Part shown: positions 1-5,949 of the stretch, one piece after another
How the letters are laid out: each line of letters starts with the position of its first letter
Numbering within the stretch: position 1 is the stretch's first letter
Assembly: GCA_008933495.1 (NCBI GenBank)
Contig: WBUW01000097.1
Location: 1 to 8,768 of the forward strand
Direction of reading: 5' to 3'
DNA length: 8,768 bases
Source of the DNA: Pseudorhodoplanes sp.
GTDB lineage: Bacteria; Pseudomonadota; Alphaproteobacteria; Rhizobiales; Xanthobacteraceae
The notes under the pieces: model-generated
Told to the model about the DNA's origin: nothing
The model's database searches: none
The model's input: the letters and a program-made list of their open reading frames with translations, nothing else
Program-made: the position numbers and the translations under genes

Positions 1-2
1 AC

Positions 3-446
3 CTGAACGTCAGGTCGATGCACCGCACCATCCGCGCCTTTCTTCCGGCCATGCTGAAAAAAGGCGGCGGCTCGATCATCAACATGTCGTCGAGCGTGTC
101 GTCGGTGAAGGGGCTGCCCAACCGCTACGTGTACGGCGCCACCAAGGCCGCCGTGATCGGGCTGACCAAGGCGGTCGCCGCCGACTTCATCCGTCAGGGC
201 ATCCGCTGCAACGCGATCTGCCCGGGCACGATCGTCTCGCCGTCGCTCGGCGAGCGCATCGAGGCGCAGACCACGCGGTCCGGCAAGTCGATGGCGGCGG
301 TGCGCCAGGACTTCATCGACCGCCAGCCGATGGGCCGGCTCGGGACGGCGCAGGAAGTCGCCGCGCTGGCGCTGTTTCTGGCATCCGACGAATCGAGCTA
401 CATCACCGGCCAGCCGCATCTCGTCGACGGCGGCCTGGCGCTTTAG
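3..446 (+). CDS. SDR family oxidoreductase, 3' part (2-keto-3-deoxy-L-fuconate dehydrogenase/BDH2-like)
   Basis: This is the C-terminal part of a classical short-chain dehydrogenase; the reading frame is open to the left edge, so the Rossmann N-terminus lies outside the window. The internal ATG at 18 is not the true start, because the residues before it (LNVRS) belong to the family's conserved NV.S helix. Visible elements are the strand with the catalytic Ser (INMSSSVSS), the YxxxK pair (Tyr codon 132-134, Lys codon 144-146), the N-A-I-C-PG-T segment after the active site, and the usual C-terminal ending YITGQ..LVDGG. The wording around the active site (SSVKGLPNR.VYGATKAAVIGLTKAVAADF) resembles the BDH2/DHRS6 and 2-keto-3-deoxy-L-fuconate dehydrogenase branch, which oxidises sugar acids or reduces small oxo acids. 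The substrate is inferred from resemblance only; other SDR substrates are possible. It is cytosolic and precedes a sugar-acid dehydrogenase gene on the same strand. Confidence 0.85.
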   Translation: MNVRSMHRTIRAFLPAMLKKGGGSIINMSSSVSSVKGLPNRYVYGATKAAVIGLTKAVAADFIRQGIRCNAICPGTIVSPSLGERIEAQTTRSGKSMAAVRQDFIDRQPMGRLGTAQEVAALALFLASDESSYITGQPHLVDGGLAL

Positions 447-447
447 T

Positions 448-517
448 GCATGATCCCGAAAAGTGCAAAGCGGTTTTCGGAAAAGATCATGCTCAAGCAA
501 AGAGCTGAAGCGAAATG
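448..517. repeat. Dispersed palindromic intergenic repeat (Hyphomicrobiales type)
   Basis: The gap between the SDR gene and the DenD-like gene contains an imperfect palindrome. GCATGATC with CCGAAAA (448-462) is mirrored by TTTTCGG (474-480) and GATCATGC (485-492), leaving a centre of about 11 bases. The tail (ctcaagcaaagagctgaagc, 492-511) also matches the usual continuation of this element as I remember it from rhizobial genomes, so the right limit is approximate. Such elements occur in many copies between genes and can fold as RNA hairpins. Here it could separate the SDR and DenD-like transcripts, although there is no clean T-run to call it an intrinsic terminator. Confidence 0.6.
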
Positions 518-558
518 AAGATGCGAAGAGAACTCATCCCACTTTAGGAAAGCGCAAG

Positions 559-1542
559 ATGCATATTCTCATCACCGGCGCGGCCGGCATGATCGGCCGC
601 AAGCTGGCCGAGCGTCTTGTGCGGGATGGCGGGCTCAACGGCAAGCCGATCGGACGGCTCACGCTGACCGACATCGCTCCGCCGCAGGCGCCGACCGGCT
701 TTCGCGGACAAGTCGAGGCAAGGACCGACGATCTGCCGGCGCCCGGCGTCGCGCAATCGCTTGCGCGCGGGCGCCCGGATGCGATCTTCCATCTCGCCGC
801 CGTGGTATCGGGCGAGGCCGAAACCGATTTCGACAAGGGCTATCGCGTCAATCTCGATGGCACCCGCGCCTTGCTCGAAGCCGTCCGCCGCACCGGTGAC
901 GGCTACCGTCCGAAATTCGTCTTCACCTCCTCGATCGCCGTCTATGGCGCGCCGTTTCCGCACGCGATTCCCGACGACTTCCATCTCACGCCGCTCACCT
1001 CCTACGGCACGCAGAAGGCGGTCTGCGAATTGCTGCTCGCCGATTATCACCGCCGCGGCTTTCTCGACGGGATCGGCATCCGGCTGCCGGCCATCTGCGT
1101 GCGGCCGGGCAAGCCGAACAAGGCGGCCTCGGGTTTTTTCTCAAATATTATCCGCGAGCCGCTGGCCGGGCAGCAAGCGGTGCTGCCGGTCAGGGAAGAC
1201 GTCCTGCACACCCATGCCTCCCCGCGCACGGCGATCAACTTCCTCATCCACGGTGCCGGCCTGTCACGCGAACAGCTCGGCGCGCGCATCAATCTGGCGA
1301 TGCCGGGCGTCTGCTGCACGGTGAGCGAACAGATCGCGGCGCTACGCCGCATTGCCGGCGAACGGGTCGCCGGGCGCATCCGCCGCGAGCCGGACGCGCT
1401 GGTCGACCGGATCGTGTCGGGCTGGCCCACGCGGTTCGACGCCCGGCGGGCGCTGGCGCTCGGGTTTCGGCCCGAGACAAGTTTCGAGGACATCATCCGC
1501 ATCCATATCGAGGACGAACTGGGCGGCCGTTTCGTCCAATGA
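559..1542 (+). CDS. denD: D-erythronate dehydrogenase-like NAD-dependent epimerase/dehydratase
   Basis: The product is a 327-residue extended SDR. The N-terminus holds the NAD-binding glycine motif GAAGMIG (residues 7-13), followed by an acidic residue after the second strand (LTLTDI). The catalytic set is Ser124/Ser125 (FTSSIAVYG) and Tyr149-xxx-Lys153 (SYGTQK). The segments IFHLAAVVSGEAE, RLPAICVRPGKPNKAASGF and HASPRTAI are what I recognise from DenD, which oxidises D-erythronate to 2-oxo-tetronate in C4 sugar-acid catabolism. Start choice: ATG 559 has AGGAA at 546-550 and puts the Rossmann strand at the very N-terminus. The in-frame ATG at 463 lies inside the palindromic repeat and would add 32 unlikely residues. 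None of the usual DenD pathway partners (OtnK, OtnC, OtnI) is visible in the window. Family assignment is firm, exact substrate less so. Confidence 0.8.
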   Translation: MHILITGAAGMIGRKLAERLVRDGGLNGKPIGRLTLTDIAPPQAPTGFRGQVEARTDDLPAPGVAQSLARGRPDAIFHLAAVVSGEAETDFDKGYRVNLDGTRALLEAVRRTGDGYRPKFVFTSSIAVYGAPFPHAIPDDFHLTPLTSYGTQKAVCELLLADYHRRGFLDGIGIRLPAICVRPGKPNKAASGFFSNIIREPLAGQQAVLPVREDVLHTHASPRTAINFLIHGAGLSREQLGARINLAMPGVCCTVSEQIAALRRIAGERVAGRIRREPDALVDRIVSGWPTRFDARRALALGFRPETSFEDIIRIHIEDELGGRFVQ

Positions 1543-1615
1543 TACCGGCGCAGCGAATGCTTGCGCGGCGCCGGTCAGGGCTTACATTGCGGGCAACGAA
1601 CGAGGTTTTCCGAAT

Positions 1616-2443
1616 TTGCACAGCTATGTCGATGCCGCCTCGGCCCCGGTTCGCAAGACGGGCCAGATCAAACTCCACAATGCCGAGGCTTTCGCCGGCA
1701 TGCGCAGGGCCGGCCGGCTGGTGGCCGAATGCCTCGACATGCTGGTGGGCGTGGTCAGGCCGGGCGTGGCGACCGAGACCATCGACCGGCTGGCGGCCGA
1801 GTTCGCCCGCGATCACGGCGCGCTGCCGGCGACCCTGATGTATCGCGGCTACCGGAAATCGACCTGCACCTCGATCAACCATGTCGTCTGCCACGGCATT
1901 CCGAACGAAAAGCCGCTGCGCGACGGCGATATCGTCAATATCGACGTGACCCTGATCGTGGACGGATGGCACGGCGATTCGAGCCGGATGTACGCGCTCG
2001 GCGAAATCCCGCGCCGCGCCGAGCGGCTGATCGAGGTGACCTACGAGGCCATGATGCGCGGAATCGAGGCGGTCAAACCGGGCGCCAGCACCGGCGATAT
2101 CGGGCACGCGATCCAGACTTTCGTGGAGGCGCAGCACATGAGCGTGGTGCGCGATTTCTGCGGGCACGGACTCGGGCGGCTGTTCCACGACGAGCCGAAC
2201 ATCGTCCATGTCGGCCGGCCGGGCGAAGGCACGCTGCTGCGGCCGGGCATGTTCTTTACAATCGAGCCGATGATCAATCTCGGCCGGCCGCACGTGAAGG
2301 TGTTGTCGGACGGCTGGACCGCGGTGACCCGCGACCGCTCGCTGTCGGCGCAATTCGAGCACACCGTCGGGGTGACCGACACCGGCGTGGAGATTTTCAC
2401 GCTCTCGCCCGGCGGCCTGCACAAGCCGCCCTATCCGGCCTGA
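1616..2443 (+). CDS. map: Type I methionine aminopeptidase
   Basis: This cytosolic dinuclear-metal peptidase removes the initiator Met from new proteins. All expected ligands are present, in this start's numbering: His93 (CHG), Asp110 (NIDVT), Asp121 (HGDSS), His184 (CGHGLG), Glu217 (TIEPM) and Glu248 (FEHT). Their spacing equals that of E. coli MAP with a constant offset of 13, so the fold is intact. The length of 275 residues fits the family. Start: no ATG or GTG fits upstream of the conserved region. TTG 1616 gives the N-terminus M-HSYVDAA..P.RKTGQI, which matches the family in this order, and GAGG (1602-1605) lies 10 bases upstream. The open frame extends further back through the end of the DenD-like gene, but that stretch reads as out-of-frame shadow. 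It is followed on the same strand by radC, a pairing common in alphaproteobacteria. Confidence 0.95.
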   Translation: MHSYVDAASAPVRKTGQIKLHNAEAFAGMRRAGRLVAECLDMLVGVVRPGVATETIDRLAAEFARDHGALPATLMYRGYRKSTCTSINHVVCHGIPNEKPLRDGDIVNIDVTLIVDGWHGDSSRMYALGEIPRRAERLIEVTYEAMMRGIEAVKPGASTGDIGHAIQTFVEAQHMSVVRDFCGHGLGRLFHDEPNIVHVGRPGEGTLLRPGMFFTIEPMINLGRPHVKVLSDGWTAVTRDRSLSAQFEHTVGVTDTGVEIFTLSPGGLHKPPYPA

Positions 2444-2587
2444 TCGGCAAAATTGCGCGGCCGCATTTCCTGCCCCGCGCGCGACCGTCCTTTCGCCGCT
2501 CGCCGCGTCTTGCCGCGCATGTTTGGCGTTGCAACGCGCAAAGATCGCTGCATCATAGCCCGCGACATGCGGCCGCGGGCGAGGGGA

Positions 2588-3310
2588 ATGCCTGTCAAGA
2601 AATCACGAGGCGGAGGCCCCTCCGGACTGAAGGAGGCCGGCCCCCATTATCTCGGTCACCGCGAGCGCTTGCGCGCGCGCTTTCGCGAAGCCGGCGACGA
2701 CGCGCTGACCGACTATGAGATGCTCGAGCTCGTCCTGTTCCGGGCCCTGCCGCGGCGCGACGTCAAGCCGCTCGCCAAGGAACTGATCGCAAAATTCGGT
2801 TCGTTCGCCGAAGTGATTTCGGCGCCGGCCGCGCGCCTCAAGGAGGTCAAGGGACTGGGCGAATCCGCCATCACCGATCTGAAAATCATGCAGGCGGCGG
2901 CGAACCGGCTGGCGCGCGGCGCGGTCAAGAAGCGGCCGGTCCTGTCGTCATGGTCGGCGGTGCTCGACTATTGCCGCACCGCGATGGCTTTCTCCGAAAA
3001 GGAGAGCTTCCGCATCCTGTTTCTCGACAAGCGCAACCAGCTCATCGCCGACGAATTGCAGCAGACCGGCACGGTCGACCATACGCCGGTTTATCCGCGC
3101 GAAGTGGTCAAGCGGGCGCTCGAATTGTCGGCAACCGCGATTATTCTGGTGCACAATCATCCCTCCGGCGATCCGACGCCCTCGCGCGCCGACATCCAGA
3201 TGACGCAGGCCATCGTCGAAGTCGCGCGCCCGCTCGGAATTTCCGTGCACGACCATCTGATCGTCGGTAAGGAAGGTCACGCCAGCTTCAAGGGGATGAA
3301 GCTGATCTAA
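2588..3310 (+). CDS. radC: RadC family protein (JAB/MPN domain)
   Basis: From ATG 2588 the product is 240 residues. The N-terminal half has the RadC signature (YLGHRERLR.RF, DYEMLELVLF) and a helix-hairpin-helix stretch (F..V..A...LKEVKGLGES..TDL). The C-terminal JAMM metal site is His189-Asn-His191-Pro-Ser-Gly followed by Asp202. The family was named for DNA repair, but its biochemical role is unsettled. The start is uncertain: GGGG lies only one base before ATG 2588, while the in-frame ATGs at 2567 and 2519 lack any Shine-Dalgarno. The family-like sequence begins only about residue 16. Oddity: the last 103 bp (3208-3310) are one of two near-identical copies flanking a low-GC insertion. The present C-terminus is therefore probably supplied by the incoming DNA, while the native end survives at 5847-5949. 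The protein is unaffected, because all differences are silent. Confidence 0.93.
   Translation: MPVKKSRGGGPSGLKEAGPHYLGHRERLRARFREAGDDALTDYEMLELVLFRALPRRDVKPLAKELIAKFGSFAEVISAPAARLKEVKGLGESAITDLKIMQAAANRLARGAVKKRPVLSSWSAVLDYCRTAMAFSEKESFRILFLDKRNQLIADELQQTGTVDHTPVYPREVVKRALELSATAIILVHNHPSGDPTPSRADIQMTQAIVEVARPLGISVHDHLIVGKEGHASFKGMKLI
3208..3310 (+). repeat. Direct repeat, left copy (radC 3' end, attL-like)
   Basis: These 103 bases match 5847-5949 with 4 mismatches, at 3220, 3238, 3268 and 3309. The copy starts in the middle of a helix of the RadC JAB domain and ends exactly at the stop codon; similarity ceases at once on both sides. It carries the AT-leaning alleles (GAA, GGA, GGT, TAA) compared with the distal copy. 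This fits DNA brought in by the low-GC insert replacing the native gene end. The direction of replacement is inference. Confidence 0.95.
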
Positions 3311-3414
3311 AAGGCCCTGGAGGCGCATACGCACCACCAGCTACAATTGCATCGTCGGCTCCAAATTAGTCGAACCATTGCTGACGGCATTTACCGTAAG
3401 CGAGTGCATCGCCA

Positions 3415-4035
3415 TCATTTTCGCTTGGGTTGAGGCAAAAATTCCAAGCCTTTAGGATACACTTGCATTGTCGCAACAATCGTTGTCATGCAAGCCAATC
3501 CGTAGAAGCGGATAAACGTGGTCATCATGTCCTCGCCCTGCATAACCAGTTCAGGAAAAGACGCCCGGCCAGAGAGAATCAGGGCCGCAAGACCTCCCTC
3601 GTTTGCGACCTCCGATACTTTGCGAAATTCCGAAATCGTTTCGCGGAGATTGTCTCGAACGAGCTGTAAATCGAATTGAATCGCCGCCAACACCTCGTCC
3701 AGATTCTGGCCGAATTTCCCCATGTTACGGTCGACTTGACGTCCTTGACCAAGATTCGAATATCGCGCGGACGTTCTGCTTACCCGCTCCACGGCCGTGT
3801 GATCAGCGAGAACTTTGGCCAACGCCGCCTCAAACTCAGGCAACAGCGGCGCTTTTTTGCCGATTTCCCTCAGCTCAGTTATGCGAGCTGCTAGCTGGTC
3901 AGCCTCGGAGAGTGTTCGTTGGTACCATCGCAACGATTCGCTGAAATTCTTGGGAGCCTTCTTTCCCCGCAGTTCGGTCAGTACTCCCCGCTCCAATTCA
4001 TCACCGGAACGGAAGTTCGCAGGCAGCATCTTCAT
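3415..4035 (-). CDS. Hypothetical protein, mostly helical, inside the radC islet
   Basis: A 206-residue protein of no family I recognise. It is rich in Leu, Ala, Glu, Lys and Arg, with long amphipathic helical stretches (about residues 32-90 and 105-150) that could form coiled coils. Near the C-terminus is a moderately hydrophobic segment (FYGLACMTTIVATM, roughly residues 177-190), followed by a basic tail (PQPKRK). There is no signal peptide and no cofactor motif. ATG 4035 is the first start in the frame but has no good Shine-Dalgarno. The frame stays open 25 codons further upstream, back to a stop at 4111-4113, without any usual start codon. The true N-terminus could thus be longer, or the gene may be 5'-truncated. 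It lies 58 bases downstream of the di-heme cytochrome gene on the same strand, so cotranscription and translational coupling are likely. Function unknown. Confidence 0.65.
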   Translation of the reverse strand: MKMLPANFRSGDELERGVLTELRGKKAPKNFSESLRWYQRTLSEADQLAARITELREIGKKAPLLPEFEAALAKVLADHTAVERVSRTSARYSNLGQGRQVDRNMGKFGQNLDEVLAAIQFDLQLVRDNLRETISEFRKVSEVANEGGLAALILSGRASFPELVMQGEDMMTTFIRFYGLACMTTIVATMQVYPKGLEFLPQPKRK

Positions 4036-4093
4036 TACGAGGGTGCGAGTGACCTCGAAGCTCTTTGCAAAAAACTGCTGCGTGACAGACCTG

Positions 4094-5674
4094 TCAACGT
4101 GGAGAGCGTGTCAAGCCCATCGATGCGCTTTCGCGTCCGTTGTTCCCAATAGGATCAGTAGCGTTAAGCTCAACCCTATATACTTGGCCATTTCCCGATT
4201 CATTTGCCGCTCCCTTTTGCTCAACGTCTTTGCAGTCAGTGACCGGGCAAACCTGAAGTGACCGCAAATATGCGATCATGGCGCGTTTATCCTCGACAGC
4301 CAGCGCGACGAAGCGATCCCGTTGCCGCCGGGCCTCAGCGCCGTGGTTTAGTATCGCCTCGGTTATTGTGCTGAGATCGCCGCGATGTCCGTATGGCGCT
4401 GAAGAACCAGCGTCCCAAAGTTTGGTCGTCAGAAACTGATCCTGAGGTACAAAATCCTGACGTCGCTTTTCATTGCAGAAATGTGGCGTATCCCGATCAC
4501 ATATTCGATGCCGCTTAAAGTCTGTAAAGATTGAAACCTCGAACGTACCGTCGGACAGCTTCTTAACAAGATTGGTTGAGCCTATATCAATTTCGATCTC
4601 TACCACACCTTGGCCATCAGACCGCTGAAGGCTGCCCCAGCGGTTGTAAGGATTCGGCTCAGAAAAGAGGTTTGTTTTAAGTGGCAATGTTGGACGATGG
4701 CATTGCGAACAACCAATTTCAGAAAACACGACTTCGCCGCGATGCTGCAGACTTTTGTCTATTGGATCCGCTATCGCGCGTCGGCGAGTCGGCGGCTTCA
4801 GAGCTGCTTGAAACAATGTCAGGGCAGTAACTTGGCCGGTATTGAATTCATCCTCAACGCCGTCCGAATCAAAATCACGGATTCCCGTCCTCGTCCAACC
4901 AAAACGTTCCGTGGGTTGAATCCCGTGATGGTGATTGAGTGCGAAATTTGTGAATTCGCGAAGCGAAACTGCAACGCCTTTTGATCCGAAGGGTTTGACA
5001 ACGAGGTCAAGGTCAATCCCTTCGACCTTGTCATAATTGAGCGAGCCGTCAGGCAAAGCAGTTAGTTCACCATAATCGATGCCCTTCGACATCAACCGCA
5101 CCGAGACCGGAGCATTCGAACGCTGAGCGCGCTCAATTACGTCGTCCTTCAGCTTCAGAAGATCGGCGGTGATTTCTCGCGCCACCAGTTCAACGAGGCC
5201 TGCGCCAAACATTGAATTGGTGTTTCGTTCGTTAGTCGCGTCGACGGAGACTGACATCGTGGGCGGATCGCTGAACTGAGCGCCCACGAAGACATTGGTG
5301 ACGAAATCCCCACTGCCGCCTACGCGCGGCTGATTGTGGCATCCCGCGCAAGAGTTCGCATCGGGCCCGGCGGTTCGCAGAAGCGTCGGATACTTCTTAT
5401 CGATGCGTATGGTCGGCTTCGAGTCGCCGGTGGAGCCTGGACGCCCCAGGCCGTCGTCGACCGTAAATCTGGCTGAAAAAAGCAGTTCACCTCTGCGCGC
5501 CAATTCCGCGGCACTCAACTTACCTTCTGCCAATTCTTTGTGTTCTGGCACGGTGACTTTCGCAGACGGCTCCCAAGGGAAGCGAACCGCGTTCTGCGCG
5601 ATGGCCATTTCGGGAAAAATGAGGACGCTTACGACAAGCGTCGGGCCCAAATGCAATCGACGGAGTCCGCCCAT
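4094..5674 (-). CDS. Secreted di-heme cytochrome c, DHOR/DUF1111 family (putative thiol oxidoreductase or peroxidase)
   Basis: A 526-residue protein with a signal peptide: basic MGGLRRLHLG, hydrophobic core, likely cleavage after AIA (residue 26), so periplasmic. Two c-type heme sites are present: CAGCH (Cys109-His113) and CSQCH (Cys322-His326). The segments RRGELLFSARFT, EFTNFALNHHHGIQPTERFG, the D-x-D-x-D-G-like DFDSDGVEDE, and LWDAGSSAPYGHRG...EAILNHGAEA place it in the DHOR (DUF1111) family, related to di-heme peroxidases. The family is mostly uncharacterised; electron transfer or peroxide/thiol chemistry is inferred. Six bases (GGGGGG, plus-strand 5684-5689) lie nine bases before the start and may act as Shine-Dalgarno. 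The conserved family end is reached near residue 475. The remaining ~50 residues, with Cys476 and Cys481, are an unusual low-complexity tail. GC and codon use differ from the flanking host genes. Confidence 0.9.
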   Translation of the reverse strand: MGGLRRLHLGPTLVVSVLIFPEMAIAQNAVRFPWEPSAKVTVPEHKELAEGKLSAAELARRGELLFSARFTVDDGLGRPGSTGDSKPTIRIDKKYPTLLRTAGPDANSCAGCHNQPRVGGSGDFVTNVFVGAQFSDPPTMSVSVDATNERNTNSMFGAGLVELVAREITADLLKLKDDVIERAQRSNAPVSVRLMSKGIDYGELTALPDGSLNYDKVEGIDLDLVVKPFGSKGVAVSLREFTNFALNHHHGIQPTERFGWTRTGIRDFDSDGVEDEFNTGQVTALTLFQAALKPPTRRRAIADPIDKSLQHRGEVVFSEIGCSQCHRPTLPLKTNLFSEPNPYNRWGSLQRSDGQGVVEIEIDIGSTNLVKKLSDGTFEVSIFTDFKRHRICDRDTPHFCNEKRRQDFVPQDQFLTTKLWDAGSSAPYGHRGDLSTITEAILNHGAEARRQRDRFVALAVEDKRAMIAYLRSLQVCPVTDCKDVEQKGAANESGNGQVYRVELNATDPIGNNGRESASMGLTRSPR

Positions 5675-5846
5675 AGAAACTGACCCCCCGCATAAATTTT
5701 ATTGTAAGCAAAACACACGTTATACGAGTAGTCAATATCACAGACAGCCTCGAATTCGGATAAAGGACAGGCATTGCAGCGAGGCTCGACTTGGCCTTGA
5801 CCGACGCAACTTCAAGGCGGACGGAACGATTGGTTACTTAAGCCCT
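5675..5846. other. Upstream region of the islet operon, no gene
   Basis: These 172 bases separate the di-heme cytochrome start from the distal radC repeat. They are AT-rich close to the start codon (plus strand CATAAATTTTATTG), as expected for a promoter reading leftwards. On the minus strand I see TTGACT and TATAAC, but only five bases apart, so they do not form a standard sigma-70 pair. No convincing promoter hexamer pair, operator, or small ORF could be fixed. Just before the repeat lies AAGCCCTGG (5840-5848), which resembles AAGGCCCTGG (3311-3320) just after the left repeat. Confidence 0.4.
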
Positions 5847-5949
5847 GGCCATCGTCGAGGTCGCGCGCCCGCTCGGCATTTCCGTGCACGACCATCTGAT
5901 CGTCGGCAAGGAAGGTCACGCCAGCTTCAAGGGGATGAAGCTGATCTGA
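5847..5949 (+). repeat. Direct repeat, right copy (native radC 3' end, attR-like)
   Basis: This copy matches 3208-3310 at 99 of 103 positions in the same orientation. Its four variant bases (5859 G, 5877 C, 5907 C, 5948 G) are the GC-rich choices, in line with the host genome. Its stop codon TGA (5947-5949) is immediately followed by TCA, the stop of the convergent Inh-like gene, so this boundary looks like the undisturbed host arrangement. Confidence 0.95.
5848..5949 (+). pseudogene. radC: radC 3' remnant
   Basis: In the radC frame this reads 33 codons (AIVEVARPLGISVHDH.. to ..FKGMKLI) and a TGA stop, identical in protein sequence to the end of the intact RadC at 3209-3310. An in-frame TAA (5839-5841) lies three codons upstream and there is no start codon, so it cannot be expressed alone. 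It lacks the JAMM His/Asp residues. It is best read as the original end of the host radC, displaced 2.6 kb by the islet insertion. The absence of any decay relative to the intact copy suggests a fairly recent event. Confidence 0.9.

Larger units (their letters stand above)
3311..5846. mobile_element. Low-GC cargo islet inserted at the 3' end of radC
   Basis: A 2536-bp segment is bounded by direct 103-bp copies of the radC 3' end, giving a 2639-bp repeat-to-repeat unit. Sampled lines inside are 42-53% GC against about 70% in neighbouring genes, and codon usage is visibly different. It carries a secreted di-heme cytochrome c gene (4094-5674) and an unrecognised gene (3415-4035), both on the minus strand and opposite to radC. 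The remaining bases (3311-3414 and 5675-5846) hold no gene I can support. The arrangement resembles gene-end integration by a site-specific recombinase, where the element restores the target gene. However, no integrase, transposase, or terminal inverted repeat is visible. A single homologous crossover with a circle carrying a radC end would leave the same structure. Confidence 0.8.

Noticed and set aside
463..558. Longer N-terminus for the DenD-like protein from ATG 463
   Set aside because: It would be translated from within the palindromic repeat and places residues before a Rossmann strand that normally starts the protein; ATG 559 has a good ribosome binding site.
1561..2718. Plus-strand 385-codon open frame over map and the start of radC
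   Set aside because: It reads as an Arg/Pro-rich shadow of map; the map frame has all metal ligands.
3311..3340. Imperfect hairpin (CTGG..CCAG arms, 3317-3340) as a terminator
   Set aside because: The stem has two mismatches and no T-run follows on the plus strand. On the minus strand only four T follow at a distance of four bases, so it is too weak to call.
5695..5750. Sigma-70 promoter for the islet genes (TTGACT/TATAAC on the minus strand)
   Set aside because: The hexamers are only five bases apart; no pair with normal spacing was found.
3311..5846. Insertion sequence or transposon
   Set aside because: No transposase, no terminal inverted repeats and no short target duplication; the flanking repeats are long gene-end copies instead.
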